This document shows, piece after piece, positions 47,138-59,089 of a stretch of 64,000 nucleotides of DNA. Source of the DNA: Coriaria nepalensis (lineage: Eukaryota; Streptophyta; Magnoliopsida; Cucurbitales; Coriariaceae); assembly GCA_027186245.1 (NCBI GenBank), contig CP114481.1, positions 2,588,501 through 2,652,500 on the forward strand, written 5' to 3'. A model generated the notes under the pieces. The model was not told the DNA's origin. It made no database searches and worked only from the letters and a program-made list of their open reading frames with translations. The number at the start of each line of letters is the position of its first letter. The stretch's first letter is position 1. A program made the translations under genes and the position numbers.

Positions 47138-50100
47138 TCAAACTTGTTTTATTGCGTCGGTTGAATCATTATAAGCTGCATCGGCAGAAGTAGTGTCAAT
47201 ATCATTCAGACCCAATTCTTCATTTTGCTCCCACGATCTTTCATACTCTTCAACTGGAAAAAGTAGCAATAATAATATCATCAATTTTTTTTTTTTTTTC
47301 CAAAAAATGAAAGATTAAAAGAAATGCCCTAAACAGAGCTCCACAAAGATTGGAAACAAGGAGAAAAAAAAAAAGGACACTTACATGTCATCTGTTGATC
47401 GTCCTTGATGTCATCAGTTACTGGTGCAACAAATGAGTTTGCCAAGGCATCGTCAATAATTAATGTCCAAGGCTCTTCCAAGCTTAAAAACTGTAATTCA
47501 GTAAACGATGAAAAGCCATAAGAACAATTTTTAACACACTGGTATAATTCAAGTTTGAAAGAACATCTCCATCAAGTTTTATCCAACTCAGATGATATCT
47601 GTGCACTTGATTTTGGAAGCATAATATGATTTGAAATTCTGACTTATACTATATATGGGCTTCTTAAATGGGGCCATGGTTGAAACAGATTTTCCAAGTG
47701 GTACCTTATTTAACCTTGCTTTGAAGTCTAGCCACTTGCTTCTTTTATTTTCATCAAGACTGTCCCCAAAAGTAAATCCATGAATTCTCTCAAGACCTGT
47801 GCATGTCATGACAATGGTTAAAAAATTTTACATTCACACTATCATATAGAAGGCATTTGGCAGATGAGGAAGAGTAAATCCGGACATATATCTCCCCAAA
47901 TCTAATGATCAAGTATGAAGATTCATATATTATTAATTCCCATGATATGAAAATGGCTATTTATATATGTGCTGGTTTGTAATAATTGTTTTGAATATAA
48001 TTACGTGCTTCATTCACCTGGAATCTAATATGTGCACAGCTTCAATCTTCGTTGATTTTTTTTTACTTTTAAGTGAGAAAGAATGTAACAAGAGCATAAT
48101 CATACAACTTCTACAAGCTTTTTTCCTTGACCGTCGTATGATCTTATGTCATGTGGATTTGGAACAATTGTACTGAACTAAATGTCAAATTAAGCATACT
48201 TTAAATGTTGAATTTAGGAAAAATAGTATCATGAGTACTATACTCTACCTACAGCTCCTGGTCCGGGAAACCTGGAGCAATATATTATACAATTCAAAAG
48301 GCATAACTGAATAAAGCGAAACATTTTGACCAGAAAAAATAAAGGGAAACATAACAAACGAAATCATAAATGGATTTTGTTTTACCAAAAGAGTTCACAA
48401 AGCTGAGAAGAGATACTCACTTTCACTAATTTTTGTAATTAAACCTTCAACTGTTGTAACAGCTCCCCCAAGAGTACCACTAGCCAGCTCCAGTTCGAGC
48501 TCAGGGACTCTCACACTTGCAGTATCTGACTGGTAAACAACAGAAATCGTTTTCAAACGCTAACTTAAAGATGTCGATATTTTAAATCTAACATAGGGCA
48601 TCATTGAATATATATGCATGAAAAATAAAAATCAGAATATTCAGGACCTAGACTTAGACACACTTATTAAATTTGTGCAAGTGTAGAGGTGATATAAAAG
48701 GGGGTATGTAGGACATAGCATTCATGGACTCACTGCATGGTGAGAAGTGTTGTTCATAGTTGACTTAGGAAATCAATGAGCACTATATGATCAATCACAG
48801 AAAAACATGAGAAGGCACATATTATTCCGAAAAGTAGGGAGAAAAAGGACACTACGATCCATTTCTACTCCATTTCAAGTATTCATACAAGATGTAGCTC
48901 AAGCAACATGCATGGACCATAATGAAAGACGATGAAATTCTCCACATCAAAAAGCAAAACTCTTCACATTAGTTTTTCAGATTCATTCCCAATTTGTGTG
49001 GGGACTGATCATAAATACTGAATTAAATTTACCACAGGATAGACAAAGCAACCGAAAATAAGAAGAATAAAAGAAAAATTGCACTCAACTACTGCACATG
49101 GCATATTACGCTCAAGGAAGTAAAGCTCAGGTGACCACTGTAACTAACCTTAATCACATCACGGACAAGATCCTTAACGTTCTTGACATAAAGGGTAATT
49201 CTCTTCCCATTATCAGGAATTCGCCGACCAGGCTTCAACTGTACAACAAAAGCATAATAATTGTCATCCCAACACAACTGACAAGAAGATAAAATTAAGT
49301 GAATCTATGCAAACCTCTGAATTACGGTACCCGCAGGAATCACATGTAGATGCCATCACAATAACTTCTTGGAAGTAAGGAATATCTGAAATTGATGTTA
49401 AGCTCACAGTGTCCATTACCAGTAGTACCTAGCATACTCAAAAAAAGAAACTCAACTTGTTGAAACTGTAATATTGAAATGCATCATCATGCTTTGCCAA
49501 TCTTTCGTTACCAGTTACATCGAAAATCTTAATTTGTGCATAGCCAAACTAAACTAAATTAATAAACAGAAATACTTATATTTACAAATGCCCAATTCCA
49601 TATCCTCTACGCTATATACAACTTACATTTGATGCAAAAAATATATATTTTCTACTTTGTAGGTGTTAGGATCATGATAACATTGCAAAGATAGTCTATA
49701 AGTTTACAAGAGTTGATTTCAAGTACATATAAATGAAGTATTACAAGTTTGTCAAGTAAAATGGTTTGAGGAAGGTTGAAAATAACATTTAAAAAAAAAG
49801 GCTTGATTCTTCTAGTATTTTACCATAAACTGACGCCAAAAAGAACAGCAAATGTATGACTTAAATGAGAGATGCACAACCAGAATGGTTTCGATAAAAT
49901 AAAAGAGACCAAATATATGCAAATAGGATTAACAGACATTCTGATAATTAAATGAAAAAACAAAAATGATTGAGCCCTAGGACATGAATATGTACTAAAG
50001 CGGCGTAAGATGGATACTGGTGACAAGCATTCGAGTCTCACACCCGGTAGCACATGCCCCACATGTTGATGGGAATGTCGTCACCTGCCCAACAAACAGA

Positions 50101-53100
50101 AAGCAGCTTCATTAGATAAATCGATACGAGGGTAGATTTTTCTTTTAAAAAAACTTATAAAATGACTTTCCTACTTCTTCAGGTGCAGTGTAACGAAACA
50201 AAGCTTCAGCAATTTCTTCACTGTTACTCTGAGCAATCGCTCTATGACCAGCTACTGCTCCAATTGATCCATTCAGGTCTCCAACTTGATCAGAAGAAGG
50301 ACCAGGGCCTTCCGCTGTTGCTGTTCTAACACCAGCTTCAACTAACTGAGCCGAGTCAATTGAATACCCCAATGATGCTTGTTGCTCTGGAGTTCGGTCA
50401 TAGAACTTAATACTCAATGATGGGTCCAAGGATGGAGCATATCTAGAATTAATATCATAAATTGAAATTATCAGAATTTGTTAATATGAAAAGGAGGAAA
50501 CCAAGAAACAGTTGACAGACTAAACAAAAAATTACAGAACAAGGGCGGGGAAGATAAAAGTACTGCTGGAATCATCTCTTACGGATTCTCAATGAAGCTG
50601 TTTCCTGAAGGATCATCCAAGATGAAGGTGAAAGATGAATCTCCTTTTGCACAAGATCTTAATTTTAACAAAAACTGGTCTATTGCTTCAGCAGTCTGAG
50701 GATCCACTTTCTGGAGAGTTCAGAAGGTAAAATGAAGTTACGAAAGAGAGAAATAACTTTTAGCAAAAGAAATAAAAAAATCAAAAGCAAATACCAACTA
50801 AAAAAAAGATTTTGTACGCACCCGACGTTCCTCCTGACGGGCTTCCAGCCCCTCCACAGCTCGTACCAATATCCCTTCCACCAAGAACAATTGAAATATA
50901 TGATGGTGACCGTCATTCTTGCCTTCATTTTCTTAATAATAATAACAATGCAAAAGTTTAAACATTTAAGCAAGCCCAAAATTACTAAACCATCAAGGAA
51001 AAATAACAATGTGAAAAGCAACACAAGCATGGCCAACAGACTGAAGACCAACTTCCATGTACTCATTATCAACTTTGAAGATTTGTTTTGAATTAACAAA
51101 AATTGAAAACTTTACAATAGAAGGAGGGGTGGGTGGGGGGTTTGGTTATGAGATGGAGAGAGGGGATGTAGAGTAGACTAATGTTCTATTGTTTGTTTTA
51201 TTATATATATAAACCAATTTTCTTCTCTGTTGGGAAAAGCTTCAATTCTTTCTTATGGCTTCAACTAGAATAAGATAAATTTTGTTCGTATTTTCCACCA
51301 GGCTTTTTGGTCATTATGGTAACATGACAATATATCTCATTTAATGATATAAAATACCCTCCTGTGGTCGATTCCATACCTAAAAGCTAGTCTACAAATG
51401 CTCGTCCAGATGTCAAATAACCAAAAAGCCATTCTGGCCGTAGCTTTATTTCTAATAGTACACATAATGTATTCTACATTTCCCCTTATCTTTTATGGGA
51501 GAGTTGTATAAGGGAAGCATGAGCCAGCCGCAACCAATTAGTTCACTTTGACGGGAAAGAGAAAAATTAAGGACAAGGATATCAAACAAGAGCATAATTA
51601 CAATAATCAATAGTTGTTAACTGTATATTATATGTATATAACTGTCAATTAGCTTAATTCTAGTTTCCTAGTTTTATATATATATATATGTGTGCCTCGC
51701 TATTCAAATATGGAATAAGAAAGAGTTCTCTTTTCATCTCTAACAACAATAGTTTAAGATTAGAGGAGGTACAGTTGATAGCGTTCCACGCTGAGCTTCA
51801 GGGGGAATCTCGAAGTCCAAATCAGGAATCTACAAAATAAATAACCAAATGGAAATGGTTAACAACATCATTTTATTATAATTAGAGTTTCCACAAAACA
51901 AATTTTCGTACATGTAAGCCAAATAATGAACCGACTATTCATCTTCTCTTCGTTAAATATGGAAGGCAGAGGAAGTGAAAGACATACTTCAAAGTAAGAC
52001 AAGTCATTATTCGTCAATAACTAGAAATAATACTAATCGAATGACAACATCGAAACGAGGTATTCAAAATAGACAGCATTTCAACACTTTCCATATTAAG
52101 GAGTAAATGAAAGGAACAGGTTTCATAGAAGATTGATCTCGCATGTAAATGATATCAGCAGAATAAACTCTTGCCTCCTTTCATTATTCTTTAAAATCAT
52201 GTAAGAGTTTTTCAGGCAAGGTTCATATATTCATTTTCTTTTCTTTTTTTCCCCCATAATCAAATGCAACAAAGTTATACAGTAAATTGCTTTTTACTAT
52301 GATGACTCTGTTTAAGAATAAATAATTCATGTTGTTAGCGCAAGTAAGACTATTAAGACTCTAGATATGTGTAGCCATGAAGGTGTGTGCTGAGCACAGA
52401 CTGTCTTGTCTAGCTGTTACACAAAGCAGCTAATTGGCATTCATGAATTGGAATTTAGAACTCTTTATGAAGAACATATATATATGTGTGTGTGTGTACA
52501 TTGATTTTGGCAAAACCATTTTCCGTCAAGGGTCACTTATTTCGAACTATAATCTTCAGTTCCACCAACACTTGAGGAAAAATCATTTAAATTAGTAGGT
52601 AAGATACAGATAAAGAATAACAAAAAAGCTCTATTGCAAGAAGGTGTGAATGTGGTTTTGATTCAGGGATAGCAGGTGTGAAAAGTACCTTGATGGTGGC
52701 CGACTCAGATTTCACTACTTGTCGATTAAGTACCTACATAAAAAAATATCATCAACTTGGTACTCTGCATTAGGTTTTTCAGATAATTAGGGAAAATAAT
52801 AAACACCCTTTGCTGTCAAAACAAAAGTAATAAACACCTTTGGTGGACAATGCAAATCTGCATCACCTTTCTTTAGCTTGTCATATATACAAAGTGATAT
52901 CACCACAAAGGCATAAACCCAATGAACAAGTATAGTTAAAGCTATCAATTGATGCAAATAGAAGAAAATGAACTTAGTCGAAAAGGCAATAAATTATGTA
53001 GGTAAGAACCTTACGCAGAGAGGTTAAATAATAGGAAACATCAAATAAAAGAAAAGTGTCGTAGAGGGTACCCCACTAAGACTAGTTATTTCCATCTGAA

Positions 53101-56100
53101 ACTCACATTATCCTTTCATAATACAAAGGCTTACTGAATGGCCAGACCAAAAAAAAAAAGACAATGGATCTGACAAGCATATCAAATAGTTTAAAATTGG
53201 GAGGCCAAGACCAGAAGTGATAAGGATATAATAAAAACATTATTGTTCATCATCTCTAGATAAAGAATCTGAGGTTAAAGTATGTCAACGCATTATTACC
53301 AGTTATAACTAGTATCTACTTGTCATCATAATCGTTTGAGTTGTAAACGTTTCTTTCTCCCATCTTTTTTCCATAAAATCCGAGTTAGAAATGTTTTAAA
53401 TTTTGTACTTGTAGTACCTAATCTTAATGTACTTTTCGACACATGAAGCTCATTTGGATATAATTACTCAGCACAGACACATTCTAATACAATGAACCTG
53501 GCACGTAACAATTTGTTTTCGAAATTAACACACCTTCTGATCTGCCACAGGGACCTCTAAACGATAGCAACAACCACGGGGTTGAATCTCACCGGCAAAC
53601 TGAACTTCATTGTTCCTATGGGAAAAGAGCATCATAGAAGTGAATCCTCAAAATATAATGGAAACCGAATTGACTATTGATAAGAATTACTCACATTCCC
53701 AAAGTATGATTTGGGAGTCCTATATTAAAAAAGAAATTGATATAATTTACCTCTCGCTGCAGTGCGGACATTCAAAGGCTGACAGCAAAATCTGTAGGCA
53801 GTTTCCCAAAATGTTGAAATTTGATAAAAAAATTTATCCAAATGATTAATAAAAGGGCAAAAACTTTTCGTCCGAATTTTACAAATTCATTCCTATATAA
53901 ATTCCAACCAACTTTTAATCTATTTTTAGTCAAAATCACTTTTTCCAACAAACGGGCTGACATGGCATTTTTCAATGACGTGGCGTGCCACATCATTTAT
54001 TAAAAAATTATTTTTAAGTTTTTTAATATTTCATCCTTATTCCTTATTCTTTTTCCACTTTTCTCCCCCGAGTAATTTCTTGTTTTCTTTTATACCTCTA
54101 ATTTTCTCGGGAAAATCCATAAACCCAAATTTACTCGGGAAAATCAATTTCTCTCTTTGTAGGTGAGGAGAGATCTAGGATATAAAAGAACAAATAAAAA
54201 AGATTAATAGGGGAGAAAAGTGGAAAAAGAACAAAGAATAATGATAAAATATTAAAAAACTCAAAACAACTTTTTCCATTTAAAAAAATTATGTGGCATG
54301 CCATGTTAGCATGCCAAATCATTGAAAAATGTCACTTCAGCCTGCTCGCCAAAAAGTGTCCTAAAGAACTAAAAAGTCGGATTTTTATTATATAGGGATT
54401 AAAAGGCAATCAGAGCTTACTTAGGGATGAATTCGAAAGAGTCGAACTCCATGGGGACGAAAAAGTCAACTTGCCCTTTATAAAACTAGCACAAATAATG
54501 GACATACCTTCCTAAAGTGCGGAATGAAAGTCAATAGAAACCTTGTTACTCCCTGATTATTATATTGAAAGATGTTAGGATGTTTGAGACGTTTGGAATT
54601 AGACGCCTAATAATGAAAAAAACACCCACTAATCCTTATCAATAGCTTAAGTTAACAGGGTCATCTAGATGACAGACTAAATAAGTCTCTTCAAATGATT
54701 GAAGATCTTCTCCCGAAGGATCAAGGTTCAAATAGAGACATAACTGATATGATGGAAGATGTATGTGTAAAGCTTATTCAGTTTTTTACAATTTTAAATA
54801 GTTGATACCATTTGATGCATATTTTATATTTGTATTTTCTACACAATGACACTCAGAAAAAACCCCAATCAAAAGTGAAATGAAAGGAAAGGTCAATGAT
54901 AAGTTCAAAGGAAAAAACAAGAAAGAAAAGAAACCCCACTCAGTTTAGATTATATAAATCTCGTCTCACCTTATCAATGATGGAACTGAATTTCAATCCA
55001 ACAATCAAAGACTCGATACTAAACCTCAAACATATTCATAATGCAATCAATAAGATCAACCAAAAAAATCTTTTACTTTTTGAACTAAGAGTTTGTTGAC
55101 ATTGAATAAGATCAACACCTACAATTTTGACACATAAATGATAGATGCCATACCATCAATGCAGTTTTTAAATTGATTTGCTTATTTTGACAGTTAAAAG
55201 GAGGTCTATGAGGAAGAAAACTTCTAAAATTCCACCGGATCACTCAAGAATTATCTCTCTTGTCGCATTTATATTGTCAAGGGTCTGACGCTTCATTCTT
55301 GATCAAAACTAGACTACTAGGTCCTTATAAGGCATTTTCTAGGAGAAAGAAGAGGCTACTTGAACAGTAAAAACGGATTCTAAAAAGAAATTATAAGTGC
55401 TATAAGTTTCAGGATATGTGTTTGGTATGTTTTCCTACATTTTATTTTATTTACTTATTCATTTTTTTTCTAATTCCCTCACATTCCCTAGATTCATTTT
55501 CCTTTAGACAAACACTTTAGCACTTCTTTAACCCCGTAAACATTACAGAGATGCAATATATGAATCCTCAAGGATTTTCATCTTCCACAGTGGACCTAGT
55601 CAATCCTCTAAAAGAAAGTCAATAACTAAATTTGAAAATTCTTCCACATCCTTCTATTTATAATAGGAGTGGATAAAGTTTGGACCTCCTGAGATTGTAA
55701 TCATGCCACTAACAAACTGCAACCAAATGATACATTGGAAATTTTGTGTAGTCCATTATTCATGTTAAAAAATCACTTTCTAGTCCCTAAATCATTCTTA
55801 GATTCTACAATTTAAATGTACTGCAAAATATAATTTTAGAAATGTCAAACTTTGCATATCTCATACTGTCATCATACTATTCATCCAAAATAAATAAATA
55901 CAATATTGCCATCATTGATCATACTACTCTTCAGCCATAAAAAAGGAATATGCTCCTTCATGGAGTCAAGTCAACCTCCACAATACACATCCACAAACAT
56001 ACACCACTTACATATATGAAATACTTCCAAGTTCTAAAGTAATCACATTCAAGTTTGAAGAGCAAAACAAGGTAAAAACGTTCAGCCACAAAATTTAGAG

Positions 56101-56316
56101 ATGCTTATAAGATGAGCATGAAGAGCTGAGAAAGATTTCTCTAATAGACCAAAATAATAAGCAATAGATAGGGAGAGGGAAAGAGCATACATTTTCGCCA
56201 CAGCGCATGCAAAGGCTTTCAACCTCGTAAATTGGAGCATCAACCTGGTCATTCGAAGCCACAGCTTCCACGACCGACCGTACATCTACCACTTCCTCTT
56301 TCTTATTAGCTTCCAT
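47138..56316 (-). CDS. ZPR1: Zinc finger protein ZPR1 homologue
   Basis: ZPR1 proteins bind eEF1A (now seen as an eEF1A folding factor) and contain two ZPR1 zinc domains. Exons, in transcript order: 56316-56191, 54552-54508, 53791-53751, 53615-53534, 52733-52689, 51829-51773, 50881-50822, 50710-50583, 50442-50175, 50084-50018, 49385-49315, 49238-49149, 48529-48421, 47796-47705, 47490-47385, 47253-47138. They total 1503 nt, about 500 residues. The first zinc finger has C36xxC39 and C65xxC68; the second C292xxC295 and C321xxC324, with the same spacing. Each is followed by a beta-rich domain ([34 protein letters not shown]), a hallmark of the family. Oddities: the expected start of exon 7 (50881) is preceded by TTCTTG instead of AG; the intron 50017-49386 looks U12-type; an inverted-repeat element sits in the intron before exon 3. 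Apart from exon 7, introns are GT-AG. Confidence 0.92.
49386..50017 (-). other. Probable U12-type intron of ZPR1
   Basis: The donor is A/GTATCCATC, matching the nearly invariant ATCC of the U12 GTATCCTTT consensus. Twelve or so nt before the CAG acceptor is CTTAAC, matching the end of the U12 branch site TTCCTTAAC, and there is little polypyrimidine tract. The splice joins ACC-A to AT-ATT, giving VTNIPYFQEV, the conserved sequence in the second zinc domain, so this donor is required. Confidence 0.65.
53847..54481. mobile_element. Inverted-repeat (MITE-like) element in ZPR1 intron 2
   Basis: The left end TAAAAGGGCAAAAACTTTTCGTCC pairs with the right end, whose complement reads TAAAGGGCAAGTTGACTTTTTCGTCC. 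Further in, CGGGCTGACATGGCATTTTTCAATGA pairs with the complement of TCATTGAAAAATGTCACTTCAGCCTG. The centre repeats CTCGGGAAAAT. No coding capacity is seen, and the short frames inside are products of the element. Its right end lies 27 bp from exon 2's 3' boundary (54508). Confidence 0.75.
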
Positions 56317-57570
56317 CTTCCGTCGACTTATTTCTTTCTATCTACCTGCGACTATAATTTGTAAGCAGAGATAAGAAGAGGTGGAAGAATATTAAAATAA
56401 CAATCATCATCATGAAACAAGAACTAAAGAAATTGGGTGCCAAGAAATAATCCCCCCCCCCCCTCTTCTTCTTCTTCTCTTATCTCTTCTTATTGCCCTT
56501 CTATTCACCATGCCTTAAACCCCCATCCTCCAAAACAATCAATAACTGTTCAGGTTGCATAAGTTTTTTTTCTTAGCAAGCTGAAAGGAGTGCTTCCCTT
56601 GCTATTTGATAGTGGGTTCAAACTTCCACTTTAAACCCAGGATATCTTTTCGGGTTCAATCAAGCACAAAGAAAAATTGTTTCTCTCAGTATTTTCTACA
56701 AACACTTGGTGTGCAGATATAACATATGCCACAATAACAACTTCCTAAAAACTAAGCACAATACACCCAATTCTGGATAAATTTCAACAACCGTTTAAAG
56801 TACATATAAATTCAGGAAAAATAAAGAAACAAAGACATTATTTGAATTGAGAACTTCCATTTTGTAAGCTCAAAAACATTTCGACAAACCTTTGTTACGG
56901 GTTGTAGTGGGTTGATTGTCTTGTGAGTGAAGAAATAATGTAGTAGGTCTGACTAAGGAGGCCAGAAAGAGGGAAGGAAGAAAAGAAAAGAATCGAGAAA
57001 GTAGAGGAGAGGAGAGGTCGAAAGAGAAATTCTTCTGTAAGTTTTTGTCATACCTTTGCCATCTGTTACTATACCCAATCACAAACTGCCACATAAATAA
57101 AATTATTTTTATCATGCTGATTGGATAAATCGGCGGGATTTGAGAAAGATAGAAGCCTTTTCCATCTTTCTTCCAAAACTACCTGCTACGTTTAAAACTT
57201 GCTGTGCTTGGTTCATGCGATTCGAGTTTGATTTTCTTCTCCTTCCTTTAAACTTTTTTCTTTTTGGTTTTGTTACGTGGAAAGAAATGAAACCACAACT
57301 TTCATTAATTAACAAAGAAGCCTCATACGAAGCTCTTTATGTGGATTTACATCCGGATGAAGGGATCACCACCACCAATGTATCCCAAAATTAGATGGAC
57401 CCATAAAACAAAGTAAGGGACAAATGTTAGGATGACAGCCGGCGTATCCACAATCAAGTCAAAAAGGTTGCAGTGGAGGAATTGTAGGGAAGTAACGATT
57501 GGGGTAAAAGTGGCGTACTTCTTAAGGTTAATTTCTATCTTCTTTTATATCTTTACTAGTAGGACAAAAT
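56317..57570. other. ZPR1 upstream region
   Basis: The region holds the presumed ZPR1 5' UTR and promoter (minus strand), a C-run at 56453-56462 followed by CTT repeats, and AG-rich sequence at 56955-57030. Minus-strand frames at 56870-57315 are basic and low-complexity and not recognised. No other gene is supported. Confidence 0.35.
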
Positions 57571-58760
57571 CTTTGTGGGCCCTGACATGAGTCGGGCTTG
57601 AGTTGGTCCATCTTTAAGATATTTGGGATCCACTACTTTGCTTCATCTATGCGTAGCCATGTTACGTCACTCTCATCTCTGGGGCCTTTAGAGTCAGCTT
57701 CCAACCTTAGCTTGCATCGCGGGCCGTAGGGGGACCCATCTGGTCTGGGCTGAGGGCTTTCGTCTAACCGGTTCAACCTCAACACGCATGGATTCTATTT
57801 CAATCAACCTCATCCTCATGCAGTCGGGCGCAAGTTTATCTTTGGGTTGTGGATGAGCTTTGTTAACTAATGTTGAGGCTAATAATTGGTCGAGCCCAAT
57901 AGTTAGCCCCTTACCAAGTGGTACAAGAAGGTGCAGCACGCGTGGCATAATCAGAGATCATTTACTACTTCCAGCCCCGAGGGGATGGGGTCAACCTCCT
58001 CGTTGCTCTGGTGTGATGGCATCTCTTCAGACCCGTCAAGGGTTGAACCGATTGCTCTAACATGTGGCGGGTCATCCTCAAATCACTTAACATGCTTGGC
58101 GGCGATTCCCCTCCTCTGTCGTCACTAGCCTCTAGAATGGGGATAGGGCTTTAATTACCATGCATGCCTCTCATCTTTTCATATGACAGTCCTCTGTATC
58201 TCGCCACATGACATTCCATGAAAGTGGAACTAAATTCAAAATTTTCTATTTTATTATATTTTTTCTTCTTAACAAAACTCAACTTCCCTCCATTTCCTCC
58301 TTACGCTTATAAAACACCTTCTCCCCTCCTATTCGCACTCAAGTTTTCTCACGAAGTACCTAGGTGATTATCCTACCTTCAAGCGGCTTTTTCGTCGAAG
58401 TCTCACCGTCAACTCCACCGCATTCATGCTTACTCTTCTTTGCATATCATGGCAGACAACTAAGTAAGTCATATCACACCTTTCGTTCGATTCTATCTCT
58501 ACATTTTTTTCTAGTTTTTTTTTCTTTTTAATGTTCCTAAATTCATCCCTACTACACAAAAGGGAACGATTTCTTGGGAAAAGCATGGTTTTTTATTTTG
58601 AATCCTCGAGTGACAATTTGTTAGAGGTTTTCTGCCACTAGGTTGTCATCAGTGCCGAGGCTATAGCCAATTCTAGGGTTCAGGGTCCCTTTAACTAGCC
58701 TTCCTCTTAATATGAGGATTAGGGTCAAGAAGACTTAGGTTAGTTTCAGGTGATTCTATA
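57571..58760. mobile_element. GC-richer block, possible retroelement/LTR fragment
   Basis: Base composition rises clearly from about 57570 to 58140 compared with both sides. Frames on both strands (57694-57948 minus, 57860-58128 plus) are not recognisable. A TATA-like CTTATAAAACACC at about 58306 followed by CT-rich sequence resembles an LTR promoter and leader. The assignment is tentative; it could also be a decayed gene fragment. Confidence 0.25.
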
Positions 58761-59089
58761 TGCTGTCTCCTTGCCCTATGCCCTTAAATCGCCCACATAG
58801 GGTCTAGCCTCTAAACTCCATCACTATTCCTAACATATCCCTTTCCTCAGCATCGGCCTTCTTTTAACACCCCTCATCCATTTCTAAGGCTAACCATTTT
58901 TACCTTTATCATCATATTCAAAAACCTCTTTTGGTTCTTCACAATCCATGAGATTTGGAGCTGACAGGTAAAGAGAGGGATCTACTCGACCTCAGCCTCC
59001 CGTACCATTCGACCATGAGTAGATAAATATACATAATATCACTTATAATAATTTTTCAAAATACCCATACACCTATCACAATGTAAAAT

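Noticed and set aside
50680..51099. Overlapping reading frames of 139 aa (minus) and 119 aa (plus)
   Set aside because: They overlap ZPR1 exon 7, the end of exon 8 and introns in a different frame. The protein is explained by the ZPR1 exons, and the rest is intron.
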